64,000 nt of DNA from Pterobdella sp. o SKG-2022 (Eukaryota; Annelida; Clitellata; Hirudinida; Piscicolidae): the NCBI GenBank assembly GCA_964035795.1, contig OZ038326.1:1019803-1083802 (forward strand), read 5' to 3'. Shown one piece after another: positions 34,755-51,699 of the stretch; position 1 is the stretch's first letter, and each line of letters opens with the position of its first letter. The notes under the pieces were generated by a model, which saw only the letters and a list, made by a program, of their open reading frames with translations, did not search any database and was not told the origin of the DNA. A program made the position numbers and the translations under genes.

Positions 34755-36421
34755 TCTAGTTTTTTTTGGGTACATTATGATTTATATTTTTGAGTCTAGA
34801 AATTACTAACTAAAGTTCAGATTTTTATTAAAATCAAAAAAATCATTCAAGTAGCGTATTTGGTAATACTAGAAGAGAAATTAATGCCCATAATGAATCG
34901 AGTTTTTTTCAAAATAGAAGCAAAATTGTTAATTAAATCAAAATCACCAGTGAGATTTCAAGGATTGACGATGATTCACGCAAAATAATTAACCAATCAA
35001 CACCGCATTTTTTAAAAGAAATGCACTTATGAACAAAGTATTAGTGCTTAAAATAACACAAGAAAATCAGTTTTTTATGCTGTTAAAGATTTCATACCGA
35101 TTCAGAGAAAGTTTTACTGAGCAAAATAAATGCAGCGTTTTTGAAAGGAAACTCTAAGTGTTTTCAAACATTCACTTGAGCCATAATAAAATAAGCAGTA
35201 AAGACTCACTATAGGAATGGTTAAATTTATTTTATGACAACTGAAACAAAAACCCTTGCTGATTTAGTTGCACAAAAACGTTATTTTTCAAGCTTTAATA
35301 AGAAAAATTTGTCCTCTAATTTAAACCTTTCTTAAGATTATTTATATGTCAATAAATAAATATATATTTAGCTCTCAGAAAAAAATTTTCAACTTATTTC
35401 TCTACTCATTTTCAAATTTTGTTTTTAAGAAAAAATCTCCATGCACATAGTATTTTATCAGATAATAATTAGTCTGAAGAATACGAGAATAGATTTGAAA
35501 ACACAATAGTTCGCACAATGTTTTTGACTGAACCTTTTTGATTAAAAATTCATTTTTTGCACCACCTGTGAAAAGCTAAAAGCTTCACTTTTAAATAAAA
35601 ATATTGCAAATCTCTCTTAATCTGCTCTTATCAGCCTGAAAAAAGTCAAATAAATTTCAATCATTTTCATTAATTCAATATTATTTGTCCGTTTGTGAGT
35701 TTTTAAATAAAAGCTAAATTGGTGGTAAAAGGCTTGAAAATGGCCTTCTTGGAATTGAACAAAACCATCATAATCAATTTTATATTGTACTTCGAAAATC
35801 ATGTAAAAGCTTGAAAATGAAAAAATACATTTTTAGATTCCACATTCAATGCGCCAGTTTTGACTTAATTGATAATGTTCAAGACCACCTCAAGGAGAGC
35901 TTCGTGTGCTAATTTACATTTAAAGCAGTGTTTCATTACCCTTCGCACATAATGAGATCAAATAGTTCATTTGCTACAAATGATATAGTCAATTAAGTTT
36001 ATTGTAAATATTTTTGATGCAGTTTTTCAAGTAGCTTTTGTTTCTTTATGTATTTTTACAGTATTTGCTTATCAGATTGAAAAGTGCAGAAAATTTATGA
36101 ACGCGACAAAACCTACAACTAAAACCTTTTTAATATTAAGGACAGGATATGCTTTACGTGGGAGAAAATAAAAGATAAATTTTTTGGTCCATAAATAGAG
36201 AAAGTTTTGAAAAATACCCAATTTCACAAAAAATAATACAAAAAAACTTGAAAATTAATCGAAGATCAATGCTAGAAGACATTTTCCATAAATTTTCGTA
36301 AAAACAAATATCTTTAGTAATATTGGAAACACGAGAACCTTCTTGTTATTTATACCGCATGCAGAAAATAGTCAAAAAAGCTAAAGAAATGAGCCACAGT
36401 TTTGATAATTCAAAAACAATG
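34755..36421. other. Intergenic, no gene recognised
   Basis: AT-rich gap between the CDK5RAP1 stop and the stop of the first GPCR gene; these two genes converge. I see no tRNA, tandem array or convincing exon. Confidence 0.6.
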
Positions 36422-38631
36422 TTATTTTTTTCTACGAAACGACCACAAACGTGATAAAATAGTTCTAAATCTTCTCCCAAAAAGAGCGAATATGAAAAAG
36501 TTCAAAGAAGACTTAAGCACCAAGAAGGCTTCACTTATCAGACCGATAACCACATAATGTTTGGTGTTAAGGTACCCCTTCATTGAGTCGATGTTTCTCT
36601 CACATAGACTCAGAGTCCTTATGACAAACTCCGGAGTTTCGCATATGAAGAAAACGAGAATCACGTAGACTAAGACGACAGAGGCGTTCAGTTCAGTTCC
36701 GCTCAGTTTCATTGGTATGTGGTAAGAAACGATTCTGGGGCCACCTTTGTACGGAATCAAAATTGCTGCGGTGTTGTGCTTGTGGCTTGAAGTGCTGCAG
36801 GATTTGTTATAGTGGTGAGGACAGAAGAAATTGTTCATTATGTTTTTTGTCATATTCTTTCCATTTGATGCATTGTTTGTATCGTGGTTTATAGTTTCAG
36901 GGCTGTTTTTATAGGAAAATACCATTTTATAATGCTTGTGTTTACTGGCGGAAGAGTCACTAGATGAGTTTTTATAATGGGAAGATCCTTTAGTGTCTCC
37001 AGAGCTGTTATTGCACTGGAGTTGTTTTATATAATTATGATTCATGCACACAGGACTGTTTTGTAGTTGCAGCAACTTGTGTGCATTGAGACTTGCGTTT
37101 GAGTTATTGTATGTATCACTTAGAGGCCGGCTCTTAAGGTTGGGTACACTCATTTGGTCACCTTTTAGACACTCGTTACTCCAATCATTACTAAGGTTTC
37201 GTTGACTTCTCCAGATGAACCTCATTTGTTTTGAGTTCTTGCAATAACTCTTACAACAATTATTCGCCTGATTGGGTGTAAGCTTTTCAAATTCATTCGC
37301 TAATCTCTCGTTTTTTGAGAATTTCTTGAAAGAGATATGTTGGCCCGAATAATGTGATGGTTGTTTGTAATGGGAACATTTGTATTTATTGGTGTGTGAA
37401 ATTCTAATCGCTCGAATGAGTTGTATATTTATGCAGCTTATAGTGACGAATGGAATCAAAAACAAGAAAATTAAATAAACGCCATCCAAGTACAAGTTTG
37501 CATACCAATGGTTGAAAAAAGCCGGTTTGAACATAATGTAGTATTTTCTTCCAATCTCTTGTATCTCCGATGTGTTTGCATCAAGTGCCGGTGTCGCATT
37601 TGACTGGGTAGCTATATTTTCTACTATTAAATCGCTTGCATTTAGTGTATCAAGGTTCTTTATTGCACCAACTGATTTTAGCTGCGTGGCTTCAGGCGTG
37701 AAATATGTCAAAAGGTCATTGGTCGTTTGAGGATTTTGTGTTCTGTATTGCATATCTGAAACGTTTCTATGAAGATATGATGATTGGATGAGAAAAAAGG
37801 ATATATTTGGCAAAGAGGTTGTTTTGGTTGAGTTGGTAGAATTCGATGGAAGCATATTCTGAGAGGACTGGAGTGAGAGACAACTATCCGGATCCCACAA
37901 ATCACAAACTTGTTTGTCAAAGAACGTTGGCAGATTCAATAATACTGCAGCAAAAAGCAACACAACAGAATATTTTTTTCTAGTTGATAGATTGAACTTG
38001 GTTATAGCAATGTTGGGATATTTCACCCAAATTATTCTGTCGATGGCCATCAAAACAGTCAGCCATATTCCCATGGTTTGTGTCACTCTGGAGCAGGGCT
38101 GCACGATGAGCTGCATGAAAAATGTTGAAGTTGAGAAAATTAAAAAAAAAATTAATCATATGGTTTTGGCTCAAATTAAATTATTTAAAAAATATTTTCA
38201 ATTCAATGTGATTATTTCATCATTTTTAACGTGAAACAAGATAACGTTAATGATGAATTACAAATCTTCAAAAACTCACTTGCATGTTTTGAAACTGCAA
38301 CTCAGCAATCAAATGCTCAGCAGGGTAGCGCAAGAGAGCCATCAATAAGTAGCACAAATCGAAGAAGGAGAGCACCTGCGGCAGTAGCTCATTTTTGTTT
38401 TTTAACATAAAAACCCATTAAATAATAGAAATAATATTAAAAAACAAAAAAACACTAATTGATAAAAACCTCACACAAACTTATCAGCCCATAAATTCAA
38501 AGTTTCACCTGCAAAAGAAAAAGAGATTTGCTGCTTCTCTTTTCGATTCTTAGCGCCAGAATACTGCATATGTTACCAACGATTCCAAGCATTATCAAGA
38601 CCGTCAAAAAGCATCTCATCACTACCACCAT
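36422..38631 (-). CDS. Class A neuropeptide-receptor-like GPCR, divergent
   Basis: Seven-helix receptor, probably for a FMRFamide-like or related neuropeptide. Exons 38509-38631, 38280-38375 and 36422-38110 give 635 aa in phase. TM1 holds GIVGN in exon 1; TM2 is in exon 2 (VLSFFDLCYLLMALL); TM3 ends AIDRII, so the DRY tyrosine is replaced. TM6 has FFICETPE in place of CWxP, and TM7 ends KSSLNFFIFALFGRRF in place of NPxxY. The loop between TM4 and TM5 is about 140 aa with several N-glycosylation sequons; the loop between TM5 and TM6 is about 240 aa, rich in Asn, Ser, His and Lys. ATG 38631 follows an in-frame stop, but a possible acceptor CCCAG lies just before it, so a further N-terminal exon is possible. 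The extracellular N-terminus as modelled is very short. Confidence 0.85.
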
Positions 38632-40010
38632 GCTCAACTGGGATGGTTAAGGTGAATAAGGGTGAAATGAATTCTAATGTTAGTTTTTGTTGTTCATAAA
38701 TCCCTTTCAATGTTATACTATTTGTGAAGTATGCTCAACATTTTTCGTGAAAATTTTTCATTTTGAAATAAACTTGTAACTTTTTGAGGAATATATTATT
38801 TAAATGTTCAAAATGATTTTGAAAATTTTCATTAGCTTTTTCAATTTATAAAAAAAATTCTTTGTTGCTCCTAGCGACAAGTGTTCTTCATTTCTTACAA
38901 TTTTTCATTATTTTGCTGTTTTAAAATCAAATGGACAAAAGCTTATAAACTATAAAAAACCAAATATTTAAAACGTACTTGATAATGTTACTTTGTCAAC
39001 GAAAAACTTTGTGCTTAATAAAATTACCTTTTGTGTTCATTAAATTTGCAGTATTTACTTTGGCTAAAGAAGATTAAATAGTTGTAATTGTGAAAACTTT
39101 TAGAGGGAAACTAAATTTGAATCAATAATGGAAAGGTGCGTTTTCTACCTGGAAATTGAATTTTAGATATCTTTTCTGACAGGAATGTTTAAGCTAACCT
39201 ATCACGCTTAGTTGAAATTAAATTAAGCTTGGCAGGGTGGGATAGAGAAAAAATCTTTGAAAAAAATTTAATAGAGATTCATTGATCTGGAATCAAAAAA
39301 AAATTATCAACGTTTATCCATATCTTGTCTTTTTAATCAGAAGAACTATGAGCTCAAAATAATTTACTTTTTTAATTTTAAAAGATGAAAGAAGGGTGTA
39401 AATTATTTAAACCCAAATTGACAAGAGATGTCTCATTGGAGTCAAAAGCATTGTAGGCTCTACGACAGAACTGAAAATCTTGAGACCAAAGAAGCTTAAG
39501 GCCATATTTTTTTCTTGATAGTAGTTTTCTGGTTTTTTTGTGTTTCTTGGTTCAAGTTTAACTGATCGATTATTCAAAAATAATAGCCACAAAACACTCT
39601 CAACAAATATTTTTCATGTTTTTTTTAAACATTTTATTAAAATAGAAATGCTGAAATTTTTTTTATAAGTTATTCACCAAAAACTTTACAAAAAAACGGG
39701 TATTTTTTATTGAAATCTTTTGATATTTTTTTTAAATTTCGTGAAAACTCAACTTTGAGTGTGAAAACCATTTGAATTTTCTCAAATAAGGAAAAAAAGG
39801 TTTTAAATATATAAGAGCAAATAGCTTTGTAATCCCATTTTGTTCAAAAGCTCAATGTTAGGTTTTTTGACTAACATTCCAAGTCAAAACAGCCCTATCC
39901 AGAAAAAAGAACAGTGAAAAAATACTAGCCCGTATCTCAATCAATAAGACGCAGTGAACTACGAGGTTTAAAAAATGAAGCCATTTTATGTGCATTTAAT
40001 GAGAGACGCA
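38632..40010. other. Intergenic, upstream of the first GPCR
   Basis: AT-rich. Upstream flank of the minus-strand GPCR. No gene, RNA or clear repeat identified. Confidence 0.5.
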
Positions 40011-40019
40011 TTTGATTTT

Positions 40020-40440
40020 TTATTATTTCCCAGAGACATTTTATGTATTTTCATAAAGTAATTGTCAATGAAAAGTCAATTTTATGAGTTTTAATAAATT
40101 TATTAACAATTAAGTTTACAAAAAGCAATATTTTGATGCTTTTTATCCAACTGAAATTTCCGATAGATGCTAATGAGTTATGAAAAGGTTGAATTTGTAG
40201 AAAATGTTAGTTGAATGAAAAAAAGAACCAAAATATTGCCTCTTTTTTGAAGTTATTTTTCAAAAAATTAACAAAAAATGATACATGATGTATCTGAGGA
40301 ATTGAAGTTTAAGATATAATTTTCGGTAAGTATGAGTTCACCATTAGCATGCTAATATTTTATGGTAAGACTTACCGAAAACTATAGCTTAAGTTTAAAT
40401 AGGTGTATTAAAATTCTTCAAATTGATGTTTTATAGATAA
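40020..40440. repeat. Diverged copy of the fold-back element
   Basis: TAAGATATAATTTTCGGTAAG (from about 40310) and CTTACCGAAAACTATAGCTTA (from about 40371) are near-perfect inverted arms (19 of 21 pair). The core TTTTATGGTAAGACTTACCG and the flank GGTGTATTA with TTCTTCAAATTGATG parallel the element at 34021-34197. The upstream CAGAGACATTTTATGTATTTT also resembles sequence left of that element (about 33992). Judged by eye. Confidence 0.55.
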
Positions 40441-41729
40441 TTTTTATTATTATATAAATTTGAACGATAATAAATGTGTGTTAATTGTGTCATGGATTGT
40501 TAGACGCCTCACTTTATCTTCATTAGACGTATGCATTCAGAGCTGGGTTTTAACTATTTTAATATATTTATAAAACTTTGATTTAAAAAGAGAAATTAAA
40601 AGCTGATAACAAAAATTGGAAACCAGGTTTGAAAAAACAAAAAAAATCTTCTATTCAATGTTTTTTATTACAGTTGTTTCAAAGAAATAAATTCCTTGGA
40701 AAACTTCCCTATTTTGAATATTGGAAAAGTTTATCTGAAAAAAAAATTGAAAAAGTGAATCTAAAATAAGACAATGAACTGTTTTTGAAGAAGTTTTAAT
40801 TACCATGCTATCAAATAACGGAGGTAATCAAGCTATTGATTCCCCAAAATGCCAAACAAAAGTTAGTGAACGTCCATAAAGCTTGTGTGTGATTATTCGA
40901 GTCAAAAGTTCTCTGTAAATGAAAAAAAGGTACGTGAAAATAAACACTGTCTTGCATGAGTTGATGAGAAATTTTTTTCGGTATAAAAATACAGCTATGT
41001 GTGAAGCTTTTTTGTGTATCTGAAGTTTAAAAACACCCATATATGAAAAATTTTTATGCCTTAGGTCTATTCGGGTGTACGTTCGTGTGTGTACGCTTTT
41101 CGCTCCATAGGTGTGAGAAAAAGGTGAAAAAAAAATCTGGTGCCTTAATAAAAGTCAAATTTTTAAATGCAGCAATAAAATGAAATATACAAGAATCATT
41201 TTTAGTTGAGTTTTTTAGTTTTTTTTTGAAAAATAAAACCATGGAATTTTCAGAGTAATCATTGTTTAAAGTTTGAAAAAAAAATAAATAAATTTTAATG
41301 AATAACATTGACTGCATTTGCAAAAAGCTTTTAAAACTGAAAAATTAAAATCTCTATCATTCAGTATAAAAGTAGGCCAAATTAAATTGAGTTACATTCA
41401 CAATCCAAGCTCACAACTATTAACTATGCCGCAGTTGTCAGAAAAAAACCTCATGAATATTGGAGTCTAACTTAAATAAGCACGTAAGTTTAGAATTTTT
41501 TGACTGGTTAATTAGCAAAGCAGCCTATCAGAAAAGAGTTTTTGTTCAACGAATGATGGAGATGAGTGGAAGAAAGATGCAATACCGAGAAAAATTGATC
41601 AGACTAATAAAAAACTCTAGTATTGAAAGTTTTTAACATTGCTTAAAAACGTAGAATATTAAAATTTTTTAAAAAATTCTTATTAATAATCTCACAAGTA
41701 GCTTGATATTAGAATTTCCTATAAAAAAT

Positions 41730-42014
41730 TTAATGTCCCACGAAACTACAAACTTCGATGGGTGGTTCATAATCCCTGGCCATTGCTTCATGTTCTTCAT
41801 CTTCAACCTTATACTTTGTTGTGATTTGATAAAATATTTTTTTGTTAGTTGTTAGTTTTTTTTGGTTATATCCATTTTGATTGTTCAGTTGAGGTTTGAC
41901 ATCTTGTGAATATGTGTCTTCATTATTTGCTTTTGTTATTTCGTTGTTTGAGAAGTCGGCTATTTTCGTCTCAATTGATTTTGTTAATGAGATTATCAGA
42001 AAACAAACGACCAC
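41730..42014 (-). CDS. Possible exon of a small secreted or membrane peptide
   Basis: A minus-strand frame of 94 codons begins with a hydrophobic stretch resembling a signal peptide (VVVCFLIISL), then an Asn/Lys/Glu-rich region with dibasic KK pairs, ending CSFVGH and stop at 41730. There is no ATG at its start; an acceptor ending AATAG lies just upstream, so an ATG exon would be needed. No family recognised. Weakly supported. Confidence 0.2.
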   Translation of the reverse strand: MVVCFLIISLTKSIETKIADFSNNEITKANNEDTYSQDVKPQLNNQNGYNQKKLTTNKKIFYQITTKYKVEDEEHEAMARDYEPPIEVCSFVGH

Positions 42015-43911
42015 GGCTATTTTTTACCCTTATCAGTTAGTTCAACAAATTCAAGCATAGTTGTAAACTAAAATCCATTTGATTTTTTTCAATAAAATCT
42101 TTTTGAAAAACCATTATACCTCAACTCCAATGAAAAAACTTTAATTTTATTTCTTCAAAACCAATTATGCTACGTTAAAAAAGCGTTAAATTAAAAATTT
42201 AAAAATTCGCCGCTTATTTATAAGCGTTTACCGGCCTTGTAGCCGCAATCAATATAAAGCCAGTTCATAGAGATGCAGAATCATTACTGATATACCCTGT
42301 ATACCACTATATGTCCATACAAAGACCTATTTTCTCATTTTAATAGTTGTATATAGAAGTTAATTATATAAGTTAGTTTTTTATATGTTTTTAGTTCTAG
42401 TTTGAGTATGAATTGAATGGGAAACTGCGAGATGAGCGGAGATGCAGTCAAGATAAAATGATGCCTTCTGTTAATTTATTTTCCTACAAGGTTCCAAGCA
42501 ATATCTGGCATTGATTTTTTTTCGGCTTTTTAGCATTTTTTTGTTTCATATCCAAATTCCTATGAAACACATTCTGTATGGAATTTATTGAAGGTTTTAT
42601 GGACTTTTTTTCACTACTTTCAATGCAGTCATATTTTTTCATTTTTTTGCACTCGACAATATTTATTGTGTTTTATAAATCATAACATTCCGACATCAGC
42701 AAAAATATGATAAATCTCTACAAGAAATTCTCTCAAACCTGGAATAACCATAGAAGGATGGTATCCAAAAAACTCATTGTTAAGTCGCCTTTTTTGTTTT
42801 CAAACATTCTTTACCATTTTTATAAATACATTTATTTATTTTGAGTTTTTATTTTTTTTGCCATTTCCATTAACAGAACCTTGATCAGTTATCGGAATTT
42901 TGTTTATATGTCGATTTGTTCGTAAATAAAGTTTTTTTTAATTTTGCAATAGATTTTTTGTGCTTTCATCAAAAACTGCCATCCTCATTCATTAATTTTG
43001 AACTGCTATGTTATTCATAAAAAATACTAGCCAAAACCGTGATGTTTGTCTATTTCCCTAACGGAGCTTCCCGATACAATTTTTCACACCTGAAAATGAT
43101 ATACCATTAAAAAAAATGTATTAACGAAATACCCAACAACCCGAGTTTTGGTGTCTGTTTTTATAACCATTTCAGCCTCGTATTTCACAATCCTGCTATT
43201 AGTTTTGAAACGTTGGAAACAGTAAGGTAATCTCCCTAATTGTGGTTTCTATTGTAAAATTGATGAAATCTGAAAACATCATCAAGCCAATCAAAAGAAT
43301 AAAAATAGAAAAAAATTTATGAATAAGTAAGCAGGTGTAAAAATAGCATGGGAAATTTCAACTTTATAAAAATAGCTTTTTTTGTATTATTTTGAATATC
43401 TAAAAATAAATAGGTTTGTGAATAAAGGCAAAATTTTTTTTAACTCGTGCTTGATTTCGGTTTTAAAATAATTTGATTAAAAATATTTCAAGTTCTTACC
43501 AAGCTTTCAAGTGGAGTTTCTAATTTTTTTCTTATATTTTCTCAAAATAAATGTGAAAAATAAATTAAAAAAGAATTTGATCAAAATTTTAAATTTTTTT
43601 TGATTAAATTTTTATTCTATTCTTACTGTTTAAAGTTGAATTTAATAAATTTTCTCACAGATGTTAAATTTTGTTTTCAAAACTCGTCTTCTAATAAATA
43701 ATCAAAAAAAAAATTTAAACACTGCAACCAACATTTTCTTCATCAAAAAAAATGAACCTAATAATTACGAAAAAATATTTCAACCACATAATCCAAAACA
43801 ATAACCCCCTCCACACAACCCATCAAAACCACATAAACCCCACTCAACACCCTTCCACTTAATGCAAGAAAAATAAAACACATCTATACTCAACGCTATA
43901 ACGAAAGTTCC
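42015..43911. other. Intergenic, no gene recognised
   Basis: AT-rich sequence with no convincing exon, RNA or array on either strand. Confidence 0.5.
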
Positions 43912-43948
43912 AACGTCATTCGTGACGTAACACAGCCCTGTGACGTCA
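43912..43948. promoter_or_regulatory. Cluster of three CRE-like sites
   Basis: Within 37 bp lie AACGTCAT (43912-43919), TGACGTAA (43923-43930) and a full TGACGTCA (43941-43948). CREB/ATF proteins bind such sites in animals. The surrounding 90 bp is less AT-rich than its flanks, and a TATA-like GTATAATTC follows near 43958. No start codon of a recognised gene is close; the nearest minus-strand gene begins at 38631. Confidence 0.5.
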
Positions 43949-46474
43949 AAAAGAGTCGTATAATTCTATATGGCGTCTTGAATGTAGAATGGCCTTGGAA
44001 TGAGCTATTTCTTTGAGGTTGAAGTGCTCTTAATATTATTATTTTAATTATTTATTCTTTATTATTTTTTTTATGTTTTATTTTTTTTCTTTAAATATAA
44101 AAATTATTTTTTTAAGTTCTTATGATGTTGAAGTAGTTAGAACTTTAATAAATTATGAAGCATAAAAAATATTTCCATTTTGGTCATAAAATCATTCATC
44201 ATAAAACTAAAGCTGTTAATAAACCCTACTCTTAAGGCCACTTAATTCAATATTATATAATTTAATCATATTCATAAAAGATATTTTCATCCCAAAAAAT
44301 TAATTTGGTTGGCGGTCACTGTTTGAGCAACATTTGCGCAGTAAGCTTCGAAAAACAAGCGCTTATGATGTTTGTATGCTCAATTATGGAAACAAAGGAA
44401 TTAAATGTTCTGTTATGGAGATGGACAAATAAGATGTTCTATTATAGGAATGATAGAATGAAATTTTTTTTTGTGGGAAGAAACGAATGAAATGGGGAAA
44501 AATAACCTCAATAACAGAAGAATGGTGAAATTTAAAAGGGAAGTATAAAAAGGAATAAATCAAACTCAATAAATGAAGACTTCATTTGGATTTGAAATTT
44601 TAAACTTTTTTCTAATAGCTTATAAATAAACTAACAAAATGACGTTGAAAAAACAAAAAAACTTGGTAAAAAGTAAGCATAAGGAGGTTAATATAGCTGA
44701 GAGTACACAAACGTCCTTCAAATTACGCGGAAAGTTATTTTTAAATTTGTTCTATTTCCAGCGATAAAAGAATTTATTTCCGGAATTGATAAAATGAATG
44801 ACGTACTGCTTACAATGGAGAATATTCATGAGATGTTTTTAGATTCGATTTATTTTCATTATTAAAGATTAACATTCAACAAAATAAGCTTTTTAATTTC
44901 CAAAATTTTAGAGCAAGATTTATAAAAATGTATGCTATCAGTCCAACTGCTCTCAATAACTTTTTAGAATATCTAAAATTAAATTATAAAACACATTATG
45001 TATCAAATTTTGACGTATATTTCTTGTGAGAGTATTTTTTTTGATGCACTTTTTTTACGAATGATTTTTCATTTGATTCGGAAATCGAGTTAGCATTTCA
45101 TCCTTGAGATTCTTATTTATCTTGCCACGCAAATGGTTGAAAAATAATTTTAAAAAATTTTTATATTAAAAATCTGGTCATCCTAATTGAGTTATTGAAA
45201 ATCATTTTTTGTTGAATCTGAAATTGATTACTTTTCGAATGTAAATATAAATCAACAAAAGTAAGACTCATTTGAAATTCACTGGAAAAATCAAGATGAA
45301 AACTTTTTGTTCCTCATTGTTTTAAAACTGCACATTTTTATCTTAAATTTAAATGGTTGTAGATATTTGCATAGAAAATACTATCCACGGATTTTTTAGC
45401 CAATCTGAGCACAAAATAAATTAGCAGTTTGAAAGTTAATCAAAATACCCAGCCACCTCAACATTTGAATTAAACAAAAAAGTCAAAAAAGTGCTTGAAT
45501 TTAGCTGAATCAGTTTCAGAATTTATTTAACAATGAAACCCTCGGAGAACGTTGTGTTAAGACAAATTTATTCGGCAATTTTGCTTTCATTAAAGATAGA
45601 TTGTAATCTAATACATCAATTAGTATTTTTATGCACCAACAATCACCCACCATCACTACTGTAGCATTTACACCATCAAGGGTTCCTTTGAAGGTTTGAA
45701 ATGTAGACACACCTTAAAAAAGTGAGTCATTTATAAGGGGGATAGCAGATTACAACGTTCACTTGAAAGGTGACAGTAATTGGCAGAGATTAGTGGTGCA
45801 GTTTACAATTGATTAAAATATAGCTTAAAAAATAATGTATATATAATTCAAAAATCAAAATAGCAATCGACGACTTAAAACGAAATAAATATTAATAAAT
45901 TAAAACAGTTTAAAAGTGAAACTAAAATTCATCATGATAGAAACATGCGTGATTTACAATCAGGTGATTTGAAATCGAAAGAGATTCATAACAAGTATTT
46001 ACACCAAAGAATCAGCATTGAAACAAAATGACATAACTTGATCAAAAGGTAGTTATTTGGGCAAAACGAAGTAATTTTTAGTTTAAAAAATTTGAGCTAG
46101 AAATAAACATATTTCTAGATGAAGAATTGAAATGGGTAAACTATTATTAACGGTCAACCTAACTAGCGTAACACTGCTAACCATGGCTGAAATGATTTGA
46201 AAGCTACTCTTACTCTTTGATACAGAGACTTAATATTTTCATGATCAAGTCGAATATTCAAAATTTCATTGAAATCATTATCCTTCATCTACATATAATT
46301 ACAAAGCCGCAAAAACTTGAGCCTCCACTTGAAAATATAAATCTCAACAAAACCCCATACTCAATACTTCAACATACTCAACCATCTTTCCTGAAACGAT
46401 TCACAAACCTTCTAAAGACACACACTCCTTGTAACTCACACTTTCCTCAATACAGTCACACTACCTCAAACTCC
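43949..46474. other. Intergenic / p38 3' flank
   Basis: AT-rich region downstream of the p38 stop. No additional gene that I can support. It should include the p38 3' UTR at its right end. Confidence 0.55.
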
Positions 46475-50525
<4,051 letters not shown>

Positions 50526-51699
50526 TTTCAAATGCAGAAACTTCTTTTTTCAATGAAATAGGAACAAGTTAAGATTTCAATATGTTATTTTAAGTTGTTT
50601 TTAAAACCTTTATTGCCTTTCTTCCGGTTCCAGATGAAATTTATTTATCGGCTTAAAAATCAGCAAAGTTTTTATAATTCGTCAACAAATATTTAATCTA
50701 CTAGATTTCAATAAATATCTAAATTTAATGAAATCCATTAATTTTTTAGCATAAAATTATTTTATGAATCCTTAATAGTCAACTATATCGGACAAACAGG
50801 AGTTTTCAAGAGCGCATTACTCTTTTTAATTAATTCTTCAAACTTATTCGAAAACGTGATCTTTTTGAAACAATAAATTAAAATGAAGTTTGTAAATTTT
50901 TCAAAACTTTTTAAAAAGTATTTCCCAAAATAAATTTAAACAGTTTATACAAAAAATTCGAAGTTATTTTTGTCAAAATAAGTTATTAACAATATATTTC
51001 CGTTTTTTATATTTTTAAAGACTATTCAAGAAAAAAAACGAAAATACTATGGAATGCTTTTTAAAGCACCGTCAAAACAAACATTTTGAAGCACAACTAC
51101 ATAATAACTCACAAAATGGACACGAAACATTCTTTTTGACACAACGTTTAGTATATCGCAAAAACATTGGTATTGGAGATTATGTACTATCAAAAAAGCA
51201 TAAATGCTCGACATAGTATCTCTAAACTACAATAAAATTACTATCTCGTAACGTGATTGAGATAAAAATCTAAATAATACAAAAATACTTTTTCACTATG
51301 AGAATAAATTGAAAAAAAATTCATTTGAGTACACTAAAGTCAAATTTTATAGCTTTTTTGGTAGTCTCAGATGAGCTCACAATATTTATTTCAAATCAAA
51401 TTCGTGCTTATATTCAAACAATAATGCAGGCTCAAATATCAAACTTCTCTTTTGAAATAGTCTGAAGAGCAAAAGTCGTAATGAAAAAGTGATGTTGTTT
51501 TTGAGATGGTTCGCTGAGTTGAATAAGTACTTAAATACAAAATATCTTTAGTTAATGATTTTTATAGCACATTGTACATTTCAAAAAAGTACACGATAAA
51601 TACACCTTAAATCAATCCTTCAAGAAATTAATTTATAATTTATTACATTTCAAGAAAATTTTTTTTTTCACATTTTAAAACGAATTTTCACCAAATTAA
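50526..51699. other. Gap between p38 start and the second GPCR stop
   Basis: About 1.2 kb, AT-rich, upstream of p38 and downstream of the GPCR, both on the minus strand. No gene seen. It should contain the p38 promoter. Confidence 0.55.

Noticed and set aside
36712..36894. Cys-rich plus-strand 60-aa frame
   Set aside because: Antisense of the GPCR third intracellular loop and TM6 region.
45516..45710. Minus-strand 64-aa frame with some hydrophobic pattern
   Set aside because: No start codon, no clear splice partners, no recognisable family.
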